From: Bacteriovoracales bacterium
GTDB lineage: Bacteria; Bdellovibrionota; Bacteriovoracia; Bacteriovoracales; Bacteriovoracaceae
Assembly (NCBI GenBank): GCA_030149295.1
Contig: JASBRV010000041.1
Coordinates: 1 to 64,000 of the forward strand
DNA length: 64,000 nucleotides
Direction of reading: 5' to 3'
Under the pieces are notes generated by a model. That model searched no databases. It saw only the letters and a program-made list of their open reading frames with translations, and was not told the origin of the DNA. Below are positions 26,785-35,196 of the stretch, piece by piece (position 1 is the first letter of the stretch; each line of letters starts with the position of its first letter). A program made the position numbers and the translations under genes.

Positions 26785-28074
26785 TTATTTACGCTCCTTC
26801 ATGGGAACATAAGCGCGCTCTCTTTCTCCTACGTAAATTTGACGAGGACGAGCGATCTTAAAAGCAACATCTTCTTTCATCTCTTTCCACTGAGCAAGCC
26901 AGCCTGGAAGGCGACCAAGGACAAACATCACGGTAAACATATCTGTTGGAATTCCGAGCGCCTTATAAATGATGCCTGAGTAGAAATCCACATTAGGATA
27001 GAGGTTTCTTTGTACGAAGTACTCATCTTTACGAGCTTCTTCTTCAAGTCCACGAGCAATGTCGAGAAGTGGATCTTGGATATTAAGTTTTTCAAGAACA
27101 ATATCACATTGCTTTTTAATGATAAGAGCACGGGGGTCAAAGTTTTTATAAACACGGTGACCAAAGCCCATAAGACGAAAACTGTCATTCTTATCTTTTG
27201 CCTTAGCAATAAACTTTTTATAGTCACCACCGGCTTTTTGAATTTCTTCAAGCATCTCAAGGACTCTCTGGTTGGCACCACCATGGAGTTGACCCCAAAG
27301 GGCATCGATACCACCAGAAATCGCCGCAAAAACATTTGCCTGTGATGAGCCAATCACTCTTACCGTAGAAGCCGAGCAGTTTTGCTCATGATCTGCGTGA
27401 AGCATGAAAAGGACGTCGAGCGCGTGGGCCACATCATCGTCAATTTCCTTTCCTTCCTCATAAAACATCATATTGAGAAAGTCTTTCGAGTAGCCAAGAC
27501 TTGGGTGAGAGCGATGAGGAGCTTTTCCTTGGGTGCGACGATAAAAATAAGCTGCAATAATTTTCACTTGGGCCATTAATTGTGCCGTCGCTCTTTCACG
27601 CTGAACACTATCAAGAGGGGCATCTAAGAACTCAGGATAAAAAGCCGCTAAAGAAGAAACTACCGAGGCCACCACACCCATGGGGTGAGAGTCTTTAGGG
27701 AACTGATCGATGATATTGGTAATTCCTTCTGGCAAAGTGGCAAAAGAAGTCACCTTCTCTTTCCAGAAGTCCATTTCTTTGGTGTTAGGAAGTTTTCCAA
27801 AGTTGAGAAGATAGGCCACTTCGAGAAAATTGGATTTTTCCGCGATTTGCTCTATGGGATAACCACGGTAGCGAAGAATTCCCTTTTCTCCATTAAGAAA
27901 AGTGATGGCTGATTTACATGAACCTGTGTTTACGAAGCCATTATCAAGAGTGATGAAACCGGTGTTTGCTCTCAAGGCCGCTATATCGAGCGCCTTTTCA
28001 CCTTCACTTCCCTCAATAATAGGAAGTTCAATGGTTTTCCCTTCAAGTTCTAGCTTCGCTACTTTATCAGTCAC
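26785..28074 (-). CDS. gltA: Citrate synthase (type I/II hexameric class)
   Basis: This 429-aa enzyme condenses acetyl-CoA with oxaloacetate, the entry step of the TCA cycle. Family blocks include KGILRYRGYPIEQIA, the active-site His region HADHEQNCSASTVRVIGSS, the second His in GFGHRVYKNFDPRA, and the Asp-bearing PNVDFYSGIIY. Arg in ARPRQIYVG closes the protein. I choose the GTG at 28074 because GGAGG lies five bases upstream; a TTG at 28089 sits on top of that ribosome site. Confidence 0.97.
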   Translation of the reverse strand: MTDKVAKLELEGKTIELPIIEGSEGEKALDIAALRANTGFITLDNGFVNTGSCKSAITFLNGEKGILRYRGYPIEQIAEKSNFLEVAYLLNFGKLPNTKEMDFWKEKVTSFATLPEGITNIIDQFPKDSHPMGVVASVVSSLAAFYPEFLDAPLDSVQRERATAQLMAQVKIIAAYFYRRTQGKAPHRSHPSLGYSKDFLNMMFYEEGKEIDDDVAHALDVLFMLHADHEQNCSASTVRVIGSSQANVFAAISGGIDALWGQLHGGANQRVLEMLEEIQKAGGDYKKFIAKAKDKNDSFRLMGFGHRVYKNFDPRALIIKKQCDIVLEKLNIQDPLLDIARGLEEEARKDEYFVQRNLYPNVDFYSGIIYKALGIPTDMFTVMFVLGRLPGWLAQWKEMKEDVAFKIARPRQIYVGERERAYVPMKERK

Positions 28075-28079
28075 AATTT

Positions 28080-28084
28080 CCTCC
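28080..28084 (-). promoter_or_regulatory. Ribosome binding site deciding the gltA start
   Basis: GGAGG on the minus strand lies five bases from the GTG at 28074. It falls inside the longer open frame, so the upstream TTG cannot use it. Confidence 0.65.
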
Positions 28085-28179
28085 ACCAATAGGCCATCAT
28101 CAAATGACAGCGGGCAACATAATTTCTAATAACTGGTTAAATATAAAGGAAAAAGCCCTTGAAAACAAAGGTGGGAGCG

Positions 28180-28833
28180 TTAAAACTTGTTAGACCAAGC
28201 CACTGGATCTTGTTGCCATTGCCTTAAAAGCTCTCTACCACGCTGACTAATTTTATCCAATTTTAAGGCCGCCTCACTAAGCGTATGAAAATCAGTCAAA
28301 GTAACCAATGGCAACGACCACTCTTTAAGAATCTGGTGCGATGCTTCTGAATCATAAGTGACAATGGCCAGACAACCCACTGCTTTTAGACCTGCATCTT
28401 CAACCCCCAGAAGGGCTTCATTAAGACTAGCCCCTTGGTTGACCAAGTCCTCAACCAAAAGAAGCTTTTGGCCCTCGCGATAATCGCCTTCAATTTGATT
28501 TCTTCTGCCATGGGCCTTTGGTTTAGAGCGCACATAAACCATACTTTTATCCATCTTATCGGCGATGAAAGCAGCATGAGGAATCCCCGCAGTTGCGAGC
28601 CCTGCCAGATGATCAAAAGAGAGGCCACATTCCTTAACGATTTCAACGAAAAAGTCTCTTATTTCGGCCCGCTCACTAGGATGAGAAAGGAGTTTTCTAT
28701 TGTCACAATAAATGGGGCCTTTAAGACCACTTGCATAAGTAAAGGGCTGCTCCGGTTTAAATTCCACAGCTCCAATCGATAAAAGAATTTCTGCCGTTCT
28801 TTTTTTTCTCAATTCATTCGCCGCTTCACTCAT
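28180..28833 (-). CDS. pyrE: Orotate phosphoribosyltransferase
   Basis: This 217-aa enzyme makes orotidine 5'-phosphate from orotate and PRPP in pyrimidine synthesis. The PRPP loop KLLLVEDLVNQGASLNEAL is the family signature, and YASGLKGPIYCDNRKLLSHP near the N-terminus binds orotate. KSMVYVRSKPKAHGRRNQIEG is the flexible catalytic loop with its Lys and His. I chose the ATG at 28833, since AAAGGG is seven bases upstream of it and only two bases from the alternative TTG at 28839. Confidence 0.93.
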   Translation of the reverse strand: MSEAANELRKKRTAEILLSIGAVEFKPEQPFTYASGLKGPIYCDNRKLLSHPSERAEIRDFFVEIVKECGLSFDHLAGLATAGIPHAAFIADKMDKSMVYVRSKPKAHGRRNQIEGDYREGQKLLLVEDLVNQGASLNEALLGVEDAGLKAVGCLAIVTYDSEASHQILKEWSLPLVTLTDFHTLSEAALKLDKISQRGRELLRQWQQDPVAWSNKF

Positions 28834-28925
28834 AACCAAGCCCTTTCATTATCATTTGCCTCTCATGGTAGCAGTTTCAAAGAAGTAATGCCATACTCCC
28901 ACCACGACTGAAAAAAGGAAGACCT

Positions 28926-29624
28926 ATGAATTTTGCAGAGCCCCTCGTCTCCGGAAAAATCCTTAAGCGCTACAAAAGATTCTTGGCCGACATTGAATTA
29001 GAAGATGGCGAGGTCATCGTTGCCCATACGGCCAATACAGGAAGTATGAAAACGTGCTGGGAACCTGGCTGGGATGTTCGCCTTTCCTTTCATGATAATC
29101 CAAAGAGAAAGCTCAAATATTCGCTGGAACTTACCCATAATGGTGACACTTGGATCGGTATCAACACATCTCTTCCTAACAAAGTGGCTGCCGAGGGCAT
29201 TGAAAAAGGAATCGTCAAAGAACTTAAAGGATATAAAAACCTCAAGCCTGAGGCCAAGATAGGAAAAAGCCGCATTGATATCTTATTATCAAACGACGGA
29301 GAAGACCCTTGCTATGTAGAAGTAAAAAATGTCACGCTCCTAGGAGAAAACAAAACAGCGATATTTCCCGATGCCGTATCCACCCGTGGTCAAAAGCACC
29401 TCGAAGAACTCACAGGCTTAGTCAATGAAGGCATTCGTGCGGCGATGCTCTTTGTGGTGAATCGAGAGGATGTCACAAGTTTTGCCCCCGCTGATCATAT
29501 AGATCCTACTTATGGAGAACTCTTAAGAAAAGCAGAAAAGGCCGGAGTCGAAATCCTCGCCTATCGTTGTGAAGTCAGCCCAGAGGGAATTCAACTAAAA
29601 AAGAAACTCCCTATAAAGTTATAA
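28926..29624 (+). CDS. sfsA: SfsA-family DNA-binding/nuclease-like protein
   Basis: This 232-aa protein has the SfsA fold: YKRFLADIELEDGEVIVAHTANTGSM near the start is the OB-like part. LLSNDGEDPCYVEVKNVTLL and FPDAVSTRGQKHLEEL form the PD-(D/E)XK-like core with Asp and Glu-x-Lys residues. SfsA in Escherichia coli was named for maltose-gene stimulation; its biochemical role is not settled. A GGAAG ribosome site precedes the ATG. The MFS gene follows after 4 bp, so they are co-transcribed. Confidence 0.9.
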   Translation: MNFAEPLVSGKILKRYKRFLADIELEDGEVIVAHTANTGSMKTCWEPGWDVRLSFHDNPKRKLKYSLELTHNGDTWIGINTSLPNKVAAEGIEKGIVKELKGYKNLKPEAKIGKSRIDILLSNDGEDPCYVEVKNVTLLGENKTAIFPDAVSTRGQKHLEELTGLVNEGIRAAMLFVVNREDVTSFAPADHIDPTYGELLRKAEKAGVEILAYRCEVSPEGIQLKKKLPIKL

Positions 29625-29628
29625 ATTT

Positions 29629-30828
29629 ATGAAGAAAATTAAGACCGACATCCTCAATTTTAAAGCAGAATTTAAAGAACAATTTCATTCTGCTTTGATC
29701 TTTAGCGCCTTTGTTGGTCTTCTCTATTTTGGGCTGCTCGATAATGGTCGAGGTCCGGCCTACCCAGAGATCTTACGCTCTCTCGATCTCAATAATCGCC
29801 AAGGCTCTTGGCTCTTCGCCATTACTTCCTTTCTAAGTTTTATCATGACGGTCCTTTCCCATAAATGGCTTGTTAAACTTGATCTCAAAAGGGCCATGCG
29901 CTTAGGTTGGCTTCTTCTCTCCCTTGCTTCACTTTGCATCGGTTTAAGCGGAACGTTTCATAGCAGCCCACTATTATTTGGGGCAAGTATTATCCAAGGA
30001 ATTGGAATGGGCTTTGTGGGCATGACCATGAATCTTATGATTGAAACAGGTGCACCTGTCAGTCACAGAAGACGCACTTTTTCTGCTCTTCATGCCACTT
30101 ACGGAATTGCCTCTCTTGTCGCCCCCCTTCTTTTTACAGGCGTCAAACTCATAGGTCTTCACTGGGAGCACTTCTTTTATGCTCTTGCCCTTTTGGGACC
30201 AGTCCTTTTCTATCTCGCTCCTCGCTGTGAACCAGTCTACGCCAAAATTCCAGAGCCTGATCTTCACTTTAAGCTGCCCTTGGGTTTTCTTCTCTTATTA
30301 GGTGTGACCATCGGATGTTACGTGGCCAGTGAGATCGTGGTTTCTTCTCGCCTCGTTCTTTTCCTTGAAGAAGGAAGAGGTCTTTCCAATAGTGAAGCGA
30401 GTTTTTATTTAAGTGCATTTTTCTTATGCCTAATGGGTGGTCGCCTCTTTATGGGAATCAAAGACCTTCCGATTAAAGGAAGCACTCTTTTGATTGCCAG
30501 CCTTAGTTTGAGTTTGGGACTATTATTTTTGGGTCATATGGGATTTCTCTTTTGTTTTTCCCTCACAGGACTCACCATGTCCGTTTTCTTTCCCTCTTTT
30601 ATGGACTGGCTTGCAGAGACATTTCCCAATGACTTTCAAAAGACGACAACCTTTGTCCTCTCAGGCATAGGCCTTCATCTCGTGGCCATGCATCTTGGAT
30701 TTGGAAGTCTTGCTGAAGCTCTAGGAGTAGAAAAGGCGATGGGACTCTCTAGCGCTTTAACCTTTACAAGCTTAATCCTTCTCATTATCTCTCTCATTTG
30801 GGTTCGCCACCTTAAAAATCGCGCTTAA
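29629..30828 (+). CDS. Major facilitator superfamily transporter
   Basis: This 399-aa inner-membrane carrier has about twelve hydrophobic segments in two halves, joined by a loop near residues 205-225. The first half has SFLSFIMTVLSHKWLVKLDLKRAM, which fits the MFS loop 2-3 signature loosely, and GLVGMTMNLMIE-like segments recall the FucP/sugar branch. It follows sfsA by 4 bp and precedes the peptide-binding protein by 36 bp. The substrate is unknown; sugar uptake or metabolite efflux are both possible. Confidence 0.82.
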   Translation: MKKIKTDILNFKAEFKEQFHSALIFSAFVGLLYFGLLDNGRGPAYPEILRSLDLNNRQGSWLFAITSFLSFIMTVLSHKWLVKLDLKRAMRLGWLLLSLASLCIGLSGTFHSSPLLFGASIIQGIGMGFVGMTMNLMIETGAPVSHRRRTFSALHATYGIASLVAPLLFTGVKLIGLHWEHFFYALALLGPVLFYLAPRCEPVYAKIPEPDLHFKLPLGFLLLLGVTIGCYVASEIVVSSRLVLFLEEGRGLSNSEASFYLSAFFLCLMGGRLFMGIKDLPIKGSTLLIASLSLSLGLLFLGHMGFLFCFSLTGLTMSVFFPSFMDWLAETFPNDFQKTTTFVLSGIGLHLVAMHLGFGSLAEALGVEKAMGLSSALTFTSLILLIISLIWVRHLKNRA

Positions 30829-30864
30829 GTTGTCAAAGAAGGCCTCTAAAGGCATCCTTATTTT

Positions 30865-32505
30865 ATGAAAAAATTGCTGCCGAGTTTCTCCATCCTCTTT
30901 CTAGGATTCTTTTTTTGGGGTTGTTCCCAAACAGGAGACTCTAGCAGTTTCGTTTATTGCTCCGAAGGTTCGCCCTCAAGTTTTAATCCACAGATCTTTA
31001 CAGATGGGACTTCTAATAATGCTTCCTCTCATACCCTTTATGAGAGACTCGTCGCTTTTGAATACGGCAGTGTTAAAATCATCCCCTCTCTCGCTAAAAA
31101 ATACTCTATTAGTGATGATCGCCTCACCTACACCTTTCAATTAAGGCCCGATGTCCATTTCCACTCTCGCTCTGTACGAGGAAGTGACAGGCCAGAGGAC
31201 AACTTTACTCCCACGCGCCCCCTCAATGCATCCGATGTTCTCTTTAGCTTCAACCGCATGTTTAAAAAGGAGCATCCCTTTCATAAAGTTAGTGGCGGCT
31301 CTTATGAGTACTTTGTAGGAATGGGAATGAATAAGTCCATTAAAGAAATTAGCGCCCCTGATGATATGACGGTGATCATCTCTCTTCATAGTCCCGATGC
31401 CGCCTTTCTCGCCAATTTGGCCATGCCCTTTATGAGCATCCTTTCTAAAGAATATGCCGATCATCTCAGTCAATTAGGTGAGCCAGAAAGAATTGATCAA
31501 TACCCAATAGGCACTGGTCCTTTTGTCTTTAAGAAATATGTCAAAGATAGTCTTATCCGCTATAAGCGCCATGAAAAATATTGGGGAGAACTTCCCTATA
31601 TAAAGAGGATGGCCTTTGCCATTACCCCAGATGCTTCCGTTCGTTATCAAAAATTAAAAACGATGGAATGTCAGTTCATCAATAGCCCAAGCCCGGCGGA
31701 CTTAAAGGCCCTCAAAAGAGAGCCACATCTAAAGGTCATGGATGGCTTTGGCCTCAATGTGGGTTACCTGGCAATGAATGTGCAAAAAAAGCCCTTTAAT
31801 AATTCTTTAGTGAGAGCAGCGATCAATCACGCCCTCAATAAAAAGGCCTATATCAAGGCCATTTATCTCGACCAAGCAGTGCCGGCCAAAAACCCCCTTC
31901 CCCCAACGATTTGGTCTTATCACGATGCTCTAGAGGAAATTGACTACAATCCCGAGAAAGCAAAGAAACTGTTAAAAGAAGCTGGTTATGCCAATGGTTT
32001 TGAAACCGAGCTTTGGACCTTACCCGTTAGTCGTCCTTATAATCCCAATGGAAAAAAGATGGGCGAAATGATGCAATCAGATCTCGCAAAAATTGGTATT
32101 AAGGTCAAACTTGTCACCTATGAGTGGCCAACTTATCTCAAAAAAACCAGTAATGGTGAACACCAAATGGTGCAACTGGGTTGGTCAGGTGATAATGGTG
32201 ATCCTAGTAATTTTCTCAATGTGCTTTTAAGTTGCGATGGCGTTGCCTCTGGCTCTAATAGCGCCCGTTGGTGTCACCCCGAGTTTGATAAGATACTGCA
32301 AAAAGCCCTCGTCACCAGTGACATCAAAGAGAGAACAGCTCTCTACAAAGAAGCTCAAGAGATTTTTCGACAAGAACTTCCCTGGGCACCTATTGCCCAC
32401 TCTCGTGTTTTTCGGGCCATGCATAAGAAAGTTCGTGGCTACAAGATGGACCCCCTAGGCGGCGATATCTTTCGCTATGTCACCATGAAGGAGGAGAAAG
32501 AGTGA
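30865..32505 (+). CDS. Peptide ABC transporter substrate-binding lipoprotein
   Basis: This 546-aa family 5 solute-binding protein (DppA/OppA type) has a lipobox FFFWGC giving lipidation at Cys20. VYCSEGSPSSFNPQIFTDGTS and TLYERLVAFEYGSVKIIPSLAKKYSI are the ligand-cleft opening. PIGTGPFVFKKYVKDSLIRYKR and YLAMNVQKKPFNNSLVRAAINHALNK are the family signatures. It delivers peptides to the DppB/DppC-like permeases encoded just downstream, and its stop overlaps the next GTG start (GTGA). Confidence 0.93.
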   Translation: MKKLLPSFSILFLGFFFWGCSQTGDSSSFVYCSEGSPSSFNPQIFTDGTSNNASSHTLYERLVAFEYGSVKIIPSLAKKYSISDDRLTYTFQLRPDVHFHSRSVRGSDRPEDNFTPTRPLNASDVLFSFNRMFKKEHPFHKVSGGSYEYFVGMGMNKSIKEISAPDDMTVIISLHSPDAAFLANLAMPFMSILSKEYADHLSQLGEPERIDQYPIGTGPFVFKKYVKDSLIRYKRHEKYWGELPYIKRMAFAITPDASVRYQKLKTMECQFINSPSPADLKALKREPHLKVMDGFGLNVGYLAMNVQKKPFNNSLVRAAINHALNKKAYIKAIYLDQAVPAKNPLPPTIWSYHDALEEIDYNPEKAKKLLKEAGYANGFETELWTLPVSRPYNPNGKKMGEMMQSDLAKIGIKVKLVTYEWPTYLKKTSNGEHQMVQLGWSGDNGDPSNFLNVLLSCDGVASGSNSARWCHPEFDKILQKALVTSDIKERTALYKEAQEIFRQELPWAPIAHSRVFRAMHKKVRGYKMDPLGGDIFRYVTMKEEKE

Positions 32506-33527
32506 AGTCTTTTCTCATTGGACGCCTTAAAGATATCGTCCCCACCCTGATTGGTATTTCCCTCATAAGTTTTTTTATCATCCGACTTATTCCAGGAGAT
32601 CCCGTTCTTTTGCTTCTCGGTGAAAGAGGAGCCGATCCGAAAGTTTATCGAGAAATGAAGGCGCAACTCGGTCTCGATCGTCCCTTACCTGTACAGTATT
32701 TATCTTTTATAGGAAATGCTGTGACTGGTGATTTTGGAAAAAGTATTGTCTCAAAAAGAAAAGTGACCGAGGAATTTTTTGATCGCTTTCCCGCAACTCT
32801 TGAACTTGGTCTCGCTGCCCTTTTTTTTGCGGCCCTCTTTGGAATTCCTTTAGGTGTCTTTGCTGCTGTCAAAAGAGGCACACCTATCGACTTTCTCTTG
32901 ATGTCCACAAGTCTGGTGGGATACTCCATGCCTATATTTTGGTGGGGTCTCATTTTAATCATCTTCTTTAGTGTCAACATGGGGATCACTCCCGTCAGTG
33001 GTCGCATCGACATCTTTTATGATGTTCCCTCAATCACTGGACTCTATGTATTTGATACTCTCTTAAGCATCGATCTTATCAAAGAAGAAGGATTCGCTCC
33101 CTTCGCCTCTGCTCTTCGCCACCTCTTTTTACCGGCCTTGGCCATGGGAACGATTCCCTTGGCGGTCATAGCCAGAATGACTCGCTCGAGTATGCTTGAA
33201 GTTTTAGGTGAAGATTACATTAGAACAGCTCGCGCTAAAGGACTTCCTCCTTGGCGCGTGATTTTCTTTCACGCCCTTCGAAATGCTCTGATCCCAATCG
33301 TTACAGTGATGGGCCTTCTCTTTGGAAGTATCGTCACGGGAGCTATTTTAACGGAGACCATTTTCTCGTGGCCCGGTATTGGGAAATGGCTAGTAGCAAG
33401 TATCAATGCTCGCGACTATCCCGTCATTCAAGGAGGCGTCCTTTTTATTGCCAGCCTCATTGTCATCATTAACCTGAGTGTGGACTTTATTAGCACCCTC
33501 ATCAATCCAAGGCTTCGTGATGACTGA
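32502..33527 (+). CDS. Peptide ABC transporter permease, DppB type
   Basis: This 341-aa inner-membrane permease has six hydrophobic segments. The N-terminal DppB/OppB signature is IVPTLIGISLISFFIIRLIPGDPVLLLLGE. The EAA loop, near residues 240-265, reads ARAKGLPPWRVIFFHALRNALIP and contacts the ATPase. The start is a GTG overlapping the binding-protein stop, a sign of translational coupling. A loop insert near 170-190 (GRIDIFYDVPSITGLYVF) matches the long periplasmic loop of this class. Confidence 0.92.
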   Translation: MKSFLIGRLKDIVPTLIGISLISFFIIRLIPGDPVLLLLGERGADPKVYREMKAQLGLDRPLPVQYLSFIGNAVTGDFGKSIVSKRKVTEEFFDRFPATLELGLAALFFAALFGIPLGVFAAVKRGTPIDFLLMSTSLVGYSMPIFWWGLILIIFFSVNMGITPVSGRIDIFYDVPSITGLYVFDTLLSIDLIKEEGFAPFASALRHLFLPALAMGTIPLAVIARMTRSSMLEVLGEDYIRTARAKGLPPWRVIFFHALRNALIPIVTVMGLLFGSIVTGAILTETIFSWPGIGKWLVASINARDYPVIQGGVLFIASLIVIINLSVDFISTLINPRLRDD

Positions 33528-34374
33528 GAGACAGAAGTTCTTAAGAAGCTTTCTTCAAAACAAAGGCGCTGTCATTGGATTAAGTGTCGTCATGGTCGCC
33601 CTCGTGCTTGCCCTCTTTTCGCCCTTTATCAGTCCATACTCTCCCCAAGAGTTGCATGAAGATGCTCTTCGTATCCCTCCTTCATTTTTTGAAGGTGGAA
33701 GTCGCCTATTTTTCTTGGGAACTGATGATTTAGGAAGAGACACTTTTTCTAGACTTCTTTTTGGAGCAAGAATTTCTTTGCTGGTTGGTTTTCTTGTCGT
33801 TCTTTTTTCGGCAACGACGGGCACTCTTTTAGGACTCTTTGCCGGGTTTTATGGTGGACGAGTGGACTGGGCCATTATGCGTTTAGTTGATATTCTTATG
33901 GCCTTTCCCTCCATTCTCTTGGCGATCGTTGTCGTCTCCATTATGGGACCAGGACTTATGAACACCATCATTGCGGTTGCTGTCGTCGCCTGCCCGCAAT
34001 TTATTCGCATCGTTCGTGCCAGTGTAAAAAATGAGATGAAAAAGGAATATGTCAGTGCGGCCAAATCTTTTGGGGCAAAGAATATGAGAATCATGTTTAA
34101 AGAAATTCTCCCCAATTGCTCGGGTCCACTTTTGGTGCAAATATCGTTGGGCTTTAGTGATGGAATACTCAATGCTGCCGCTCTTGGATTTTTAGGTCTA
34201 GGTGCTCAGCCTCCCACTCCAGAATGGGGCACGATGCTCGCCGATGCTCGAGGCTTTATTAGCTCCGATCCTTGGCTGGTGACCATGCCCGGCCTTTGCA
34301 TTCTCGCCATTGTACTAGGCTTCAATCTTCTTGGTGACGGCATCCGCGACGTACTCGATCCTCGCCTCCGCTAG
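33520..34374 (+). CDS. Peptide ABC transporter permease, DppC type
   Basis: This 284-aa second permease subunit has the DppC opening (LRSFLQNKGAVIGLSVVMV) and six membrane segments. The EAA loop is AAKSFGAKNMRIMFKEILPN, and the end is normal (GFNLLGDGIRDVLDPRLR), so it is not truncated. I chose the ATG at 33520, which overlaps the DppB stop by 8 bp. No ATPase gene follows: a RAYT element begins at its stop codon, which is itself part of a triplicated 12-bp repeat. The ATPase subunits must be elsewhere or lost. Confidence 0.92.
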   Translation: MTERQKFLRSFLQNKGAVIGLSVVMVALVLALFSPFISPYSPQELHEDALRIPPSFFEGGSRLFFLGTDDLGRDTFSRLLFGARISLLVGFLVVLFSATTGTLLGLFAGFYGGRVDWAIMRLVDILMAFPSILLAIVVVSIMGPGLMNTIIAVAVVACPQFIRIVRASVKNEMKKEYVSAAKSFGAKNMRIMFKEILPNCSGPLLVQISLGFSDGILNAAALGFLGLGAQPPTPEWGTMLADARGFISSDPWLVTMPGLCILAIVLGFNLLGDGIRDVLDPRLR

Positions 34375-34405
34375 GTACTCCGCTAGGTACGCGTCCGCTA
34401 GGTAC
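34367..34405 (+). repeat. Three copies of a 12-bp repeat starting at the dppC-type stop codon
   Basis: TCCGCTAGGTAC occurs at 34367-34378, 34379-34390 and 34394-34405. The first copy contains the last codons and TAG stop of the permease gene, so the other two look like duplications of the gene end. Three GTACCTA copies to the right (34461-34467, 34487-34493, 34501-34507) face them as inverted partners. Confidence 0.85.
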
Positions 34406-34465
34406 GTGGATACTTTTGGGACTTGATGCGTTTAATGCTTTTAGTCCCAAAAGTGTGGACGTACC
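34401..34465 (+). repeat. REP-like palindrome upstream of the RAYT gene
   Basis: A 23-bp arm at 34401-34423 (starting GGTACGTGGATACTTTTG) and its near-inverted copy at 34443-34465 pair at 20 of 23 positions around a 19-base loop. The three mismatches sit together mid-stem, giving the bulged hairpin typical of REP sequences. Confidence 0.75.
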
Positions 34466-34512
34466 TATTTTAGCAAAAGTGTGGACGTACCTATTTTGAC
34501 GTACCTATTTTA
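34448..34512 (+). repeat. Short tandem repeat next to the palindrome
   Basis: The 24-mer ending GTACCTATTTT is repeated exactly at 34448-34471 and 34474-34497. A 15-base partial copy (GACGTACCTATTTTA) follows at 34498-34512, so the array shortens towards the transposase. Confidence 0.8.
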
Positions 34513-34561
34513 AAAAAGAAATCTCTCTCGATTTTTGAAACCAAATCAAATATCTGAACCC

Positions 34562-35155
34562 ATGCCAAGAAAGAACCTCATTCGAACATCTCTTTATCAT
34601 TATCATATCACTACTCGCTCAAATCACAGAGAATGGTTTTCAATACCTCTTGATGAAGTTTGGCCTATTGCCATTGAGGCCTTCAAAAAGGCACAGAAAG
34701 AGACTCCTGCACAAGTTTTTCAGTTTGTGTTGATGGCCAATCACTATCACCTCCTCATAAAAACTCCAGATCGTAATATTGATAAATTCATGTATTGGTT
34801 TAATAAAACCTTTAGTGAACAGCTGAGAAGTAAGAGTGGAAAAATCAATCGCATGTTTGGGGGAAGTTATAAATGGAGCCTCATTCATGAGCCGATTTAT
34901 CTTGATCGAGTCATCAAATATATTTATCAAAACCCATTAAGGGCAGGCCTTGTGACGAAATGCCAAGACTATCCGTTTTCCACACTTTATTTTTTAGCAA
35001 GGGAGCTCGATTCACCTATTGAGATTCAAACAGAAACTCAATTTAGCAGTGATTTTCATCCCATTAATCTTACACTTTCTTATGAGGAAGTGGATCAAAT
35101 ACGCTCGGGCCTAAGAAAAACTAGGTTTAAGCCTAGATCAAGTCGTAGCTATTAA
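34562..35155 (+). CDS. REP-associated tyrosine transposase (RAYT, Y1/HUH family)
   Basis: This 197-aa single-strand DNA transposase has the metal-binding HUH motif as HYH in MANHYHLLIKTPDRN (about residues 62-76). The catalytic Tyr is probably in IYLDRVIKYIYQNPLRAGLV near 117-136. Related proteins recognise REP hairpins with a short guide at the stem foot and may move or maintain them. I start at the ATG at 34562 (MPRKNLIRTSLYHYHITTR), the family N-terminus; a TTG nine codons earlier is not needed. The hairpins on both sides support activity now or recently. Confidence 0.85.
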   Translation: MPRKNLIRTSLYHYHITTRSNHREWFSIPLDEVWPIAIEAFKKAQKETPAQVFQFVLMANHYHLLIKTPDRNIDKFMYWFNKTFSEQLRSKSGKINRMFGGSYKWSLIHEPIYLDRVIKYIYQNPLRAGLVTKCQDYPFSTLYFLARELDSPIEIQTETQFSSDFHPINLTLSYEEVDQIRSGLRKTRFKPRSSRSY

Positions 35156-35171
35156 TCCCGATAACACGCCT

Positions 35172-35194
35172 AGTCCCAAAAGTATCCACGTACC
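35172..35194 (-). repeat. Right terminal inverted repeat of the RAYT element
   Basis: These 23 bases are the exact reverse complement of 34401-34423 and match 20 of 23 bases of 34443-34465 in direct orientation. They end two bases before the neighbouring gene's stop codon. Confidence 0.85.
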
Positions 35195-35196
35195 TG

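Larger units (their letters stand above)
34375..35196 (+). mobile_element. RAYT element (REP-associated Y1 transposase with terminal repeats)
   Basis: The segment between two convergent stop codons holds one HUH-type transposase gene with REP-like hairpins and tandem repeats on the left. On the right, at 35172-35194, is a 23-bp copy that is the perfect reverse complement of the left arm at 34401-34423. The right copy ends two bases before the stop of the next gene. Neither neighbour appears damaged, which suggests precise insertion in an intergenic spot. Confidence 0.75.

Noticed and set aside
33478-33519. Earlier start of the DppC-like permease
   Set aside because: It adds residues that lie inside the DppB-like gene and differ from the family N-terminus.
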